This document shows positions 1 through 7,448 of a stretch of DNA of 64,000 nucleotides, one piece after another. A program made the position numbers and the translations under genes. The stretch comes from Paracoccus maritimus (GTDB lineage Bacteria > Pseudomonadota > Alphaproteobacteria > Rhodobacterales > Rhodobacteraceae). The stretch lies in NCBI RefSeq assembly GCF_025195095.1, contig NZ_JANAVZ010000005.1, forward strand, positions 1 through 64,000, given 5' to 3'. How positions within the stretch are numbered: the first letter of the stretch is position 1; each line of letters opens with the position of its first letter. The notes beneath the pieces were generated by a model. It saw nothing but the letters and a program-made list of their open reading frames with translations, made no database searches and was not told the origin of the DNA.

Positions 1-96
1 GACGTCCTCGCACGACTACCTGAAACGACCGCTTCCCAGGTGCACGCTCTACTGCCATGGAACTGGAAAGCTGCGGAGCACCGCCAAGTCGTATGA
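1..96 (+). pseudogene. IS66-family transposase, C-terminal fragment
   Basis: Frame 1 reads the last 31 residues of an IS66 TnpC-type transposase: DVLARLP near the start and LLPWNW near the end, then a TGA at 94-96. The 5' part lies outside the window, so it cannot be judged whether the copy is intact upstream. The sequence ending GGATGCTAAC at about 111-120 could be the right inverted repeat of the element. Family call rests on recall of the IS66 C-terminal motif, not on an alignment. Confidence 0.6.
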
Positions 97-167
97 CCGC
101 GGCCTACGCCGGATGCTAACCGTGGAAATGCGTTATCTGCAATTGCTCGACGAAGCCGAATAGACAT

Positions 168-475
168 CGAAAAATTCTCTCAGGCTGAGGTCGAGACGCT
201 GCCAAGGTGGCGAGGCACATAACCTCGTTGACCGGCGCGTCCCACTCACCAGGCGGCGCGTTGGAGTTCTGGGTCAACCCGGACAGCCCGAACCAAAAAT
301 CCTTCTTCGGCGAAGACAGAGCATTTGTTTTTTTGCTGCGGCGGCGCCTGGCGTTCCGCGCTTGCCACGGCGGCAGTGCACGAGATGGGCCTCGAAAAGG
401 TAAGCTATGTCGAGGGTGCCCATTCCTCCTGGAAGACGGAAGGCCGCGCCACCGAAGAGGCCGCAAAAAAGGGGT
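168..475 (+). pseudogene. Rhodanese-like domain protein, frameshifted and internally deleted
   Basis: A rhodanese domain can be followed only by changing frame. Frame 207 gives GASHSPGGALEFWVNPDSP. In the next frame the active-site loop FFCCGGAWRSALA and then MGLEKVSYVEGAHSSWK follow. The switch falls in a run of seven T at 328-334, so a one-base slip explains it. The usual aspartate-arginine segment ahead of the GAxHSP motif is missing: EVETLP at about 180-200 runs almost directly into it, implying an internal deletion. Rhodaneses transfer sulfane sulfur; this copy should be inactive. Homology is inferred from motifs. Confidence 0.65.
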
Positions 476-914
476 TCACAGAGCAGTGGCCGGGTCGCGG
501 ACTCCGGCACTTTCCATCTGCGCTGCCGTCGCATGGCCTCAACTGGGTTCTCCCGCGTGTGCGCCATAAATCTAAACAGCGTTGAGGCAGGCCTTGTTTC
601 AGCGGTCGTTCCGGGTCGAAGAATATGATCCAGGCACTACAACGCAGCATGAGCACCACGTCCGTTCCACTCCCATAGGTTTGACCCTCCTTCCCCCGGT
701 TCAAATCAATTGTAGGAACCGCCTCCACTTTACTCGTTTGCCGGGGCGCGGTGCGGAACCTTACCTTTCTCCTGTCATCGACGGGCCGATCGGATGTCCC
801 GACGAATACCACAACAAGATCAGCCAAAGAGCAGCAAACCTGCTGCTTCTGGTGCTTGCGATGAGGATGGCGGCGGCGCGTTCCGTCCCGCCCCGCACTG
901 AACGGAGGGAACAC
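476..914. other. Non-coding stretch upstream of the monooxygenase operon
   Basis: No convincing gene on either strand. Frames that stay open here lack family resemblance and a ribosome-binding site. A good Shine-Dalgarno (GGAGGGA, 904-910) marks the start of the next gene at 915. Any promoter of the 0.9-7.4 kb operon should lie here, but I cannot name its boxes. Confidence 0.5.
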
Positions 915-2045
915 ATGTCCGAGGAACTGCACACGATCCCGGCTTTGGAGGAAGCAAAGCGAAACCCCCTTCTGCTGGGACTGTTTCTGCCTCTGCAATC
1001 CGGTGCATGGAGCCCGTCGCTCGCGTCGCGGGATACCAGACCCGACTTTGACTACAACGCGCGCTGCACGCTGATGGCCGAAGAAATGGGATTCGACCTT
1101 GTGTTCGGACTTGCTCAATGGATGGGCAAGGGCGGATATGGCGGCGAGATGAAGTTCCGCGAGGATGCCAACGATCCGCTGTTGATCACCGCCGGTCTGG
1201 CCGCGATCACCAAGCGGATCATGCTCGTTTCGACCGTGCATATTCTCTACGGTTGGCACCCGCTGCATCTGGCGAAATTTGGCGCCACGATTGATCAGAT
1301 GAGTAACGGGCGCTGGGGCCTGAACATGGTCACGGGATACAAGAAATCCGAGGTCGAGATGTTCGGGCTTGGCCAGATCGAGCACGATCAGCGTTATGTC
1401 ATGGCAGAGGAGTTCGTCTCGCTCATGCGCAGACTGTGGTCCGATCCAGACGAGGTGACATTCGATGGCCAGTTCTGGAAGACAAAGAACGCCTTTGTCT
1501 CGCCCAAACCGGTCAATGGTCGTTGCTTGCTTGTGAATGCGTCGTCGTCGAAGGCGGGCATGGACTATGCGATCCGCAACTCGGATCTGATCTTCATCAC
1601 CAGCCCTGCCGGAGCCGACCTGGATGCCGCCGTCGAGGCGCTTCCCGATCACAACCGCAAAATCAAGGATCTGGCGCGCGCGGCAGGTCGGGACATCAAG
1701 ACGGTCATCAATCCGCATGTGATCTGCCGCGAAACCGAAACGGAAGCGCGCGCGCAATACGACCGAATCCTTGCGCAGCAGGATAGCGTCGCCGCAGACA
1801 ACTTCTATGCCACGTTCATGGGGGGCGATCAGTCTTCGTGGAAGAGCGCAAGCCGCGATCAGTGGGTCATCGGCGGGAATGTCCACATCGTCGGCACGCC
1901 GGAACAAGTCGTCGATGGCTTCCGGCGCCTTAAGGAAGCTGGCTGCGACGGCGTGCAGGTCAACTTCTACGATTACATCAATGACCTTCAGTTCTTTGGT
2001 GACCGGGTGATCCCGCTTATGAAACAGGCGGGCCTGCGCGTCTGA
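915..2045 (+). CDS. LLM-class flavin-dependent monooxygenase (SfnG/RutA/SsuD-like)
   Basis: A 376-residue luciferase-like monooxygenase, the usual length of this class. These TIM-barrel enzymes use FMNH2 delivered by a separate reductase plus O2; relatives cleave C-S bonds of alkanesulfonates and dimethylsulfone or open the uracil ring (RutA). Visible family landmarks are ATIDQMSNGRWGLNMVTG (about residues 120-140), EHDQRY and the C-terminal IGTPEQV-type segment, here VGTPEQVVDGF. The ATG at 915 is chosen over upstream in-frame codons because GGAGGGA sits five bases before it. It is the first gene of a co-directional run with a flavin reductase, a riboflavin enzyme and a putative sulfite exporter, so a sulfonate or other organosulfur substrate is my inference. 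The exact substrate is unknown. Confidence 0.85.
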   Translation: MSEELHTIPALEEAKRNPLLLGLFLPLQSGAWSPSLASRDTRPDFDYNARCTLMAEEMGFDLVFGLAQWMGKGGYGGEMKFREDANDPLLITAGLAAITKRIMLVSTVHILYGWHPLHLAKFGATIDQMSNGRWGLNMVTGYKKSEVEMFGLGQIEHDQRYVMAEEFVSLMRRLWSDPDEVTFDGQFWKTKNAFVSPKPVNGRCLLVNASSSKAGMDYAIRNSDLIFITSPAGADLDAAVEALPDHNRKIKDLARAAGRDIKTVINPHVICRETETEARAQYDRILAQQDSVAADNFYATFMGGDQSSWKSASRDQWVIGGNVHIVGTPEQVVDGFRRLKEAGCDGVQVNFYDYINDLQFFGDRVIPLMKQAGLRV

Positions 2046-2102
2046 CAAGCTGCACCTGCCACGCGATCCATCCCCTGAAGAACTTGAAGACAGGCGAAAA
2101 GC

Positions 2103-3281
2103 ATGAGCGACGAAACAACCGACACCCGCGGTCCACTGGCTGGCCTGCGCGTTCTTGAATTCGCACAGATCGCGGCGGGTCCGTTCACGGGCAGCCTGTT
2201 CGCCGATCTGGGTGCGGATGTGGTCAAGATCGAACGACCCGATGGAGGCGACGGAATGCGCAGTTGGCCGCCCATCCATCATTCGGCCGATGGTGGCGAC
2301 TTCAGCGGGAACTTCACCTCGTTGAACCGAAACAAGCGTTCTGTCGCCCTCGACATCAAGAATGCCGATGATGCCGCGCGGTTTCGCCGATTGTTGGCCA
2401 AGGCCGATCTGCTGATCGAGAATTTCCGGCCGGGTGCGCTGGCACGCAGCGGCTTCGGATACGAAGACTGCAGAGCCATCAATCCCAGGCTCGTGTACTG
2501 CTCGATCACCGGATACGGACAGACCGGTCCATACTCGCAGAAGGGTGCGTTCGACGTGACGGTGCAAGCCATGAGTGGCTTGATGAGCGTGACAGGCGAA
2601 TCCGGCGGCCCTCCGGTCAAGTGCGGTGTTCCCGTAGGGGATTTCGCCGCGGGTCTGTATGCGGCTTTCGTCAGCCTGGCAGCGGTCAACCGCGCACGCG
2701 AGACCGGGGTCGGTGCGCATGTAGATTGTTCGCTCCTCGGGGCGCTGCTGGGGGTTTCGGCGCTGCAGACCAGCCAGTTCTTCGGCACCGGGGCGCCGCC
2801 TGAAAGGCTGGGCTCCAGACATCCTCGCAATGCGCCTTACCAGGGGTTCGAGTCCGCCGATCGTCCGTTCACGATTGCAGCTGGGAACGACAAGCTGTGG
2901 CGCGATACCTGCGCTGTGGTCCAAAGACCCGAACTGGCCGACGATCCGCGATTTCGCACTCAGTCGCTACGCGCCGCCAATCAAGGTGAGCTTGCCGACA
3001 TACTGCAGCCGATCTTTTTGACCCGGTCCGCTGACCACTGGCTGACCGAGTTCGACGCCAGAGGCATCCCCTGCGCACCAATTAACGATTTCCGGGAAAT
3101 TCTGGAGGACGAACACGTCCGGCAGGCGGGTTGGATCACCCGAACTGAGATGCCCAACGGGGCCGACGTTTCGACCGTCGGTTTTCCGGTCGGGCTGACC
3201 GGTTTCAATTATTCGATCCGTCGCCGTCCTCCTGCACTTGGCGAACATGACGAGGATGTCATGTCGGAGTGGCATGCATGA
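2103..3281 (+). CDS. CaiB/BaiF-family (class III) CoA-transferase
   Basis: A 392-residue protein with the full class III CoA-transferase layout: N-terminal LAGLRVLEFAQIAAGP, then GADVVKIERPDGGD, NKRSVALDIK, LIENFRPG, GYGQTGPY, and VGDFAAGLYAA, which carries the position of the catalytic aspartate. The C-terminal part has GIPCAPINDF. These enzymes move CoA between carboxylic acids, for example from succinyl-CoA. Here the protein probably activates the acid that the operon degrades, before or after attack by the neighbouring monooxygenase. It starts 57 bp after that gene and overlaps the crotonase gene. The substrate cannot be read from sequence. Confidence 0.9.
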   Translation: MSDETTDTRGPLAGLRVLEFAQIAAGPFTGSLFADLGADVVKIERPDGGDGMRSWPPIHHSADGGDFSGNFTSLNRNKRSVALDIKNADDAARFRRLLAKADLLIENFRPGALARSGFGYEDCRAINPRLVYCSITGYGQTGPYSQKGAFDVTVQAMSGLMSVTGESGGPPVKCGVPVGDFAAGLYAAFVSLAAVNRARETGVGAHVDCSLLGALLGVSALQTSQFFGTGAPPERLGSRHPRNAPYQGFESADRPFTIAAGNDKLWRDTCAVVQRPELADDPRFRTQSLRAANQGELADILQPIFLTRSADHWLTEFDARGIPCAPINDFREILEDEHVRQAGWITRTEMPNGADVSTVGFPVGLTGFNYSIRRRPPALGEHDEDVMSEWHA

Positions 3282-4039
3282 ACGCCGGGGAAGACCACAT
3301 GCTGTCAGTCGAGCGCGACGCCAGGCTTGACGTTGAGACGATCACGCTTGCGCGAATGGAGCGGGCCAACGCGCTTGGCACCCCGCTGGTCGAACGCCTG
3401 ATCGCGGAAATGACTCGAATTGCGGAAATCCAGCACAGTACGGGGCGCCAGCAGGTTGTCAGGTTCAGATCGCAGCATCGCGCATTTTCGGCCGGTTTTG
3501 ACCTGGGCGAGGCTGAAACGCAGTCCGAAGGTGACATCCTGCTGCGCCTCGTGCGTATCGAGACCTTGTTGCAAAGGCTGCGGCGCGGGCCTGTCGCTTC
3601 GATCGCGATGGTGCAAGGGGCGGCCTATGGGGCGGGCGCGGATCTTGCCATCTCCTGCACCTGGCGGATTGGAACGCCAAAGGCGAGGTTCCGCTTTCCG
3701 GGCTTCGGTTTCGGAGTCGCGCTGGGCACTCGCCATCTTGCGGCGATCGTCGGTGCCGACATGGCACGGCGGATCCTGATAGAGAACCGCATCGTAGGGG
3801 CAGATGAGGCGCTGGACTGCGGGCTGCTGACCCATCTCGTTCAAGAGGACGAGTTCGAGGATACGGTCGCATCTCTCTCGCAGTTGCCGGTGCCCTTTCC
3901 CGACGGCGCGGTCGCGCGCATCCTCGGGATGACCGGCAGAGTGAGCGAGGACCAGGATCTGGCCGATATGGTTCGCTCATTGGCCGAACCAGGATTGAAA
4001 GACCGCCTTGCCGCCTACCAGAAAGCGAACGCAAAATGA
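3278..4039 (+). CDS. Enoyl-CoA hydratase/isomerase-family protein with altered active site
   Basis: About 253 residues of crotonase fold: an oxyanion-hole segment HRAFSAGFDLGE (about residues 65-76) and VQGAAYGAGADLAISC (about 110-125). The two glutamates that hydrate enoyl-CoA in classical crotonases are not apparent: the first position reads AD rather than E, and the PE-x-GL-type segment is replaced by FPGFGFGVALG. It may instead be a hydrolase, lyase or decarboxylase acting on an acyl-CoA from the preceding CoA-transferase. I choose ATG 3278, which overlaps the upstream stop (ATGA) with GGAG at 3265-3268; ATG 3299 with GGGGAAG is an alternative. It also overlaps the next gene by ATGA. Confidence 0.8.
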   Translation: MNAGEDHMLSVERDARLDVETITLARMERANALGTPLVERLIAEMTRIAEIQHSTGRQQVVRFRSQHRAFSAGFDLGEAETQSEGDILLRLVRIETLLQRLRRGPVASIAMVQGAAYGAGADLAISCTWRIGTPKARFRFPGFGFGVALGTRHLAAIVGADMARRILIENRIVGADEALDCGLLTHLVQEDEFEDTVASLSQLPVPFPDGAVARILGMTGRVSEDQDLADMVRSLAEPGLKDRLAAYQKANAK

Positions 4040-5109
4040 GTAATGTGGAACGGGTAATCGCAACGATCCGCGAAGGCGGAATGGTGATCGTGACAGACGA
4101 CGCCGACCGCGAGGCCGAGGGCGATCTGGTCATGGCCGCCACGCATTGTACGCCGCAATCCATGGCGTTCATCATCCGCAATAGCTGCGGCATCGTCTGC
4201 GCCCCGCTGTCCAGGACCGAGGCGCAGCGCCTGCATCTTACGCCGATGGTGTCGGAAAACGACGCGCCGCTTGGCACGGCCTTCACCGTGTCCGTCGATG
4301 TCGCGCACGACCTGACCACCGGCATTTCCGCCGAGCAGCGCAGCAACACGATCCGCAGTCTTGCCAATCCCAATATGGGCGCACGGGATTTTGTGCGTCC
4401 CGGCCATGTCTTTCCCCTGATCGCCCGCGACGGCGGTGTGCTGATGCGGTCGGGCCATACCGAAGCCGCAGTCGATCTGTGCGAGCTGGCAGGGCTGCCG
4501 CCGGTCGGTGTCATCTGCGAACTGGCCAATGACGACGGGACGGTCATGAAGGGAGCGCAGATCGAAGACTTTGCCGAAGCCCACCACCTGCCGATCATCA
4601 GCGTCGATGAGCTGATCTATTGGCGTCGCGCGCGCGAAGTGCTCATCAAGCGGTCCGAACCCTTTCAGTCGGAAAGCGTGATCGGCAGGCTGACGGGTTA
4701 TGCCTTTTCGACACCGTTCGATTCGATCCGTCATTTCGCCTTTGTCTTTGGTGACATCCGCGTCGACCGGCCCGTGCCGGTCCGTATTCACCGGTCCTCT
4801 GTCGTCACGGATGTGATCGTGCAGGACAGTATCGTTCACCGCAGCTTGCGCAAGATGCAGTCGGATGGATGCGGAGTATTGGTCTATCTGCGCGAAGGTT
4901 CTTGCGGCGTTCCGTTGGCGTCGCTGGACACCGAGGTATCGGCGTCGGAACAGCAACGGCATCGCCAATGGCTGGAGGTCGGTTTAGGGGCGCAGATCCT
5001 GAACTGCCTTGGCGTGACACGGATCAAGCTGATTGCGGAACGGGATGTCAGCTATGTGGGTCTGGGCGGCTTTGGCATCAGCATAGCGTCGATCGAGCGT
5101 GCGGACTGA
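4036..5109 (+). CDS. ribB: 3,4-dihydroxy-2-butanone-4-phosphate synthase (RibB) with degenerate GTP cyclohydrolase II-like half
   Basis: A 357-residue RibBA-shaped protein. Residues 1 to about 200 are DHBP synthase, which makes the four-carbon riboflavin precursor from ribulose 5-phosphate: TDDADREAEGDLVMAA, NSCGIVCAPL, RPGHVFPL and RSGHTEAAVDL are all there. The C-terminal half resembles GTP cyclohydrolase II but the zinc-binding cysteine cluster expected after the VRIHR segment is absent, so GTP cyclohydrolase activity is unlikely. It is translationally coupled to the crotonase gene by an ATGA overlap. A dedicated riboflavin enzyme beside a flavin-dependent monooxygenase and its reductase suggests local boosting of FMN supply (inference). 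Confidence 0.88.
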   Translation: MSNVERVIATIREGGMVIVTDDADREAEGDLVMAATHCTPQSMAFIIRNSCGIVCAPLSRTEAQRLHLTPMVSENDAPLGTAFTVSVDVAHDLTTGISAEQRSNTIRSLANPNMGARDFVRPGHVFPLIARDGGVLMRSGHTEAAVDLCELAGLPPVGVICELANDDGTVMKGAQIEDFAEAHHLPIISVDELIYWRRAREVLIKRSEPFQSESVIGRLTGYAFSTPFDSIRHFAFVFGDIRVDRPVPVRIHRSSVVTDVIVQDSIVHRSLRKMQSDGCGVLVYLREGSCGVPLASLDTEVSASEQQRHRQWLEVGLGAQILNCLGVTRIKLIAERDVSYVGLGGFGISIASIERAD

Positions 5110-5173
5110 CACATCGGGTACAGGCATGAGCCGACCTTCGTCCCCACTGAAACCGCAACCGCAAGAGGTTTGA

Positions 5174-6376
5174 ATGACCACGTCCCCCGCCGCTACCGCC
5201 GTCACATCCAGCCAATTTCGCGATGTTCTGGGAAATTTCCCAACCGGTGTGGTCGCAGTCACCGGCATTGATGACGCTGGTCAGCCGATCGGCATGATTC
5301 TGGGCAGTTTCGGTTCGGTCTCTCTTGACCCGCCCTTGGTGTCCTTCATGCCCGCCAAATCGTCATCGTCCTGGGCCAGATTGGCTGGCTGCAAGCACTA
5401 TTGCATCAACATCCTGGGCGCGAGCCAGGAGGATATCTGTCGCGTTCTCGCCTCCAAAAGCGCTGATAAATTTCAGGATGTCGCGTTCACCGCGTCTTCT
5501 TGCGGCGATCCGATGATCATAGGATCGCTGGCCCATATCCACTGCCGGCCCGTGACCGTCCACGATGCCGGCGATCATGACATCGTCGTCTGCCAGGTCG
5601 ACGACCTGTCCGCGGCTTCTCCCGGCACGCCACTTCTATTCTATCGCGGCGGCTTTGGGACATTCACGTCGCAGTCGCTCCTCAGCAGTGAAACCGCGTT
5701 GATGGACAAGGTCCGGTTGTTGGACCGCATCCGCGATTTGCCCGAATCGCTCGCACAGGAACTGGATACGGAAGTATCCGCCGTTGCCCTTTTCAACGAA
5801 GAGATCGTGCTTATCGGCTCCTACGGGCGGTCGCGCGCTGTCGATTTTCCGTCCCGCGTCGGCCAGCATCTTCCCTTCATGCCGCCGATCGGCGGTGTTT
5901 TCGCAAGCTGGTGTTCGCCCGAACTGCAAGCGATGTGGCTTGCGAATGCGGGTGCCGCGGGCAGTCCTGAACGAGCTGTCGCAACCGACACGATCAAACA
6001 GATCCGGCGTCGCGGATTTGCAATGGGGCTGGGCCATGAACACAGCCTTGCGTGGGAACAGGCGGCCTATTGGAAATCGGCGGGCGATCCCAAGGTCACA
6101 TCGGCCGAGTTGCGCCGCCGCATCGCGGCCACGCTGCATCATTACAACCCTGCAAGCCTGTGCGATGCCGAAGAGCATGAATTCCACTTTGCGCAGGCGC
6201 CGATTTTTGACGCGCAGTCCGAGGTTCAGTTGGCTCTGACCCTATGGGGCCCGCCGGGAAGCATGCCGGTCAAAAACATCAACGTATGGACTGCGCGGCT
6301 GCTGGATGCGACGAAGCTCGCGACGGAACGGATCGGCGGCACAGCCCCTGTCGCGGATGCGAACTGTGCTGGTTGA
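5174..6376 (+). CDS. Flavin reductase domain fused to an IclR-like effector-binding domain
   Basis: A 400-residue protein. Residues 1 to about 165 are a flavin reductase of the HpaC/split-FMN-binding family (FRDVLGNFPTGVVAVT, SLDPPLVSF, HYCINIL, then FYRGGFGTF), which would supply FMNH2 to the monooxygenase at 915. Residues about 175-390 look like the ligand-binding half of IclR regulators (ETEVSAVA-type start here DTEVSAVALF, RVGQHLPFMPPIGGVF, RRRGFAMGLGHE), with no helix-turn-helix anywhere. The fused domain could sense the substrate or pathway acid and gate flavin reduction. The reductase call is firm; the IclR-like call is from motif impression and should be tested by fold search. Confidence 0.82.
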   Translation: MTTSPAATAVTSSQFRDVLGNFPTGVVAVTGIDDAGQPIGMILGSFGSVSLDPPLVSFMPAKSSSSWARLAGCKHYCINILGASQEDICRVLASKSADKFQDVAFTASSCGDPMIIGSLAHIHCRPVTVHDAGDHDIVVCQVDDLSAASPGTPLLFYRGGFGTFTSQSLLSSETALMDKVRLLDRIRDLPESLAQELDTEVSAVALFNEEIVLIGSYGRSRAVDFPSRVGQHLPFMPPIGGVFASWCSPELQAMWLANAGAAGSPERAVATDTIKQIRRRGFAMGLGHEHSLAWEQAAYWKSAGDPKVTSAELRRRIAATLHHYNPASLCDAEEHEFHFAQAPIFDAQSEVQLALTLWGPPGSMPVKNINVWTARLLDATKLATERIGGTAPVADANCAG

Positions 6377-6398
6377 ATTCGGCGGGCATGCCCGGCAC

Positions 6399-7448
6399 AT
6401 GATCGGTCGCATCCGGACTCTGGTTCCCAGGCCGCATTTCGCCAGGGGCGATATCGGTTCGACGTTGCATAACGTCATGCCGGGTATCGCAGTGTCCATC
6501 CTCGTGGCGATCACGGCGCAGTTCCTGGCCGAGCACTATGGCATGCCGGCGATGCTCATGGCGTTGCTGATCGGTCTGGCGCTGAATTTTCTCGCCGAGC
6601 CCGACACCCGTACCGCCGCCGGCGTGGCGTTTTCGGCTCGGACAATCCTGCGGGTCGGGGTCGCGCTGCTAGGCGCGCGGGTGTCTGCGGCAATGGTCGC
6701 GGACCTGGGGTTTGTCATGGTCCTTCTGGTCATGTCCGGAGTGATATGCACGATCTTGTTCAGTTTGCTTGTGGCAAGATTGTTCGGGCATAAGTGGTCC
6801 TTCGCTTTGCTATCGGGGGGCGCGGTCGCCATCTGCGGCGCGTCTGCTGCAATGGCGATCGCCTCTGTCCTTCCCCGGCACGAAAAGAGCGAACGCGACC
6901 TTGCCTTTACGGTCTTGTCGGTAACGTTGCTTTCGACCTTCGCGATGATTGTCTATCCGATCATTGCCTTGTCGCTTGCGATGACACCCGGCCAGAGCGG
7001 TGTTTTTCTTGGCGGGACGATCCACGACGTCGCGCAGGTTGTCGGTGCGGGCTTTTCTGTCAGCCCGGAGGTCGGCGAAACCGCCACCCTGGTCAAGCTG
7101 ATCCGGGTATCGATGCTGGTGCCCGTTGTGCTCAGCTTTTCATTGTTCGTCCGGTATTCCGGCCGTGGCAGCACCACCCAGAGAGAAAAACTGCCTCTGC
7201 TTCCGGGCTTTGTCGTCGCGTTTCTTGCGCTGGCGGGAATGAACTCCGTCGGACTTGTTCCATCTGAGGTCAGCGATATTGCCGGAGATGTCAGCCAATG
7301 GGCGTTGTCGGTGGCGATCGCAGCCGTGGGCATCAAGACATCACTGAAACGGATGCTGGATGTCGGTGCCGGTGCCATCGGCCTGCTGATTGTCGAAACC
7401 CTGTTTCTGGCGGTGTTCGTGATTATCGGGATGCGTTTCATCGCGTGA
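6399..7448 (+). CDS. YeiH/SuyZ-family putative sulfite/sulfate exporter
   Basis: A polytopic membrane protein of about 349 residues, clearly paralogous to the protein at 42683-43717. Shared blocks include EHYG-PAMLMALL, GVALLGAR, AICGASAAMAIA, FTVLSVTLLST, and GVFLGGTIHDVAQVVGAGF. Members of this family (Pfam Cons_hypoth698) are repeatedly found beside desulfonation genes (SuyZ) and are proposed to export sulfite or sulfate. Its place at the end of this operon is the main hint that the operon releases inorganic sulfur. The start is uncertain: ATG 6399 best matches the N-terminus of the paralog, ATG 6357 and 6477 are possible. The 3' end overlaps the convergent MFS gene by 11 bp. Confidence 0.85.
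   Translation: MIGRIRTLVPRPHFARGDIGSTLHNVMPGIAVSILVAITAQFLAEHYGMPAMLMALLIGLALNFLAEPDTRTAAGVAFSARTILRVGVALLGARVSAAMVADLGFVMVLLVMSGVICTILFSLLVARLFGHKWSFALLSGGAVAICGASAAMAIASVLPRHEKSERDLAFTVLSVTLLSTFAMIVYPIIALSLAMTPGQSGVFLGGTIHDVAQVVGAGFSVSPEVGETATLVKLIRVSMLVPVVLSFSLFVRYSGRGSTTQREKLPLLPGFVVAFLALAGMNSVGLVPSEVSDIAGDVSQWALSVAIAAVGIKTSLKRMLDVGAGAIGLLIVETLFLAVFVIIGMRFIA

Noticed and set aside
405-2924. Very long open frame on the minus strand (about 840 codons) opposite the monooxygenase and CoA-transferase genes
   Set aside because: It is antisense to two recognisable genes, has no family motif and is a by-product of high GC third positions.
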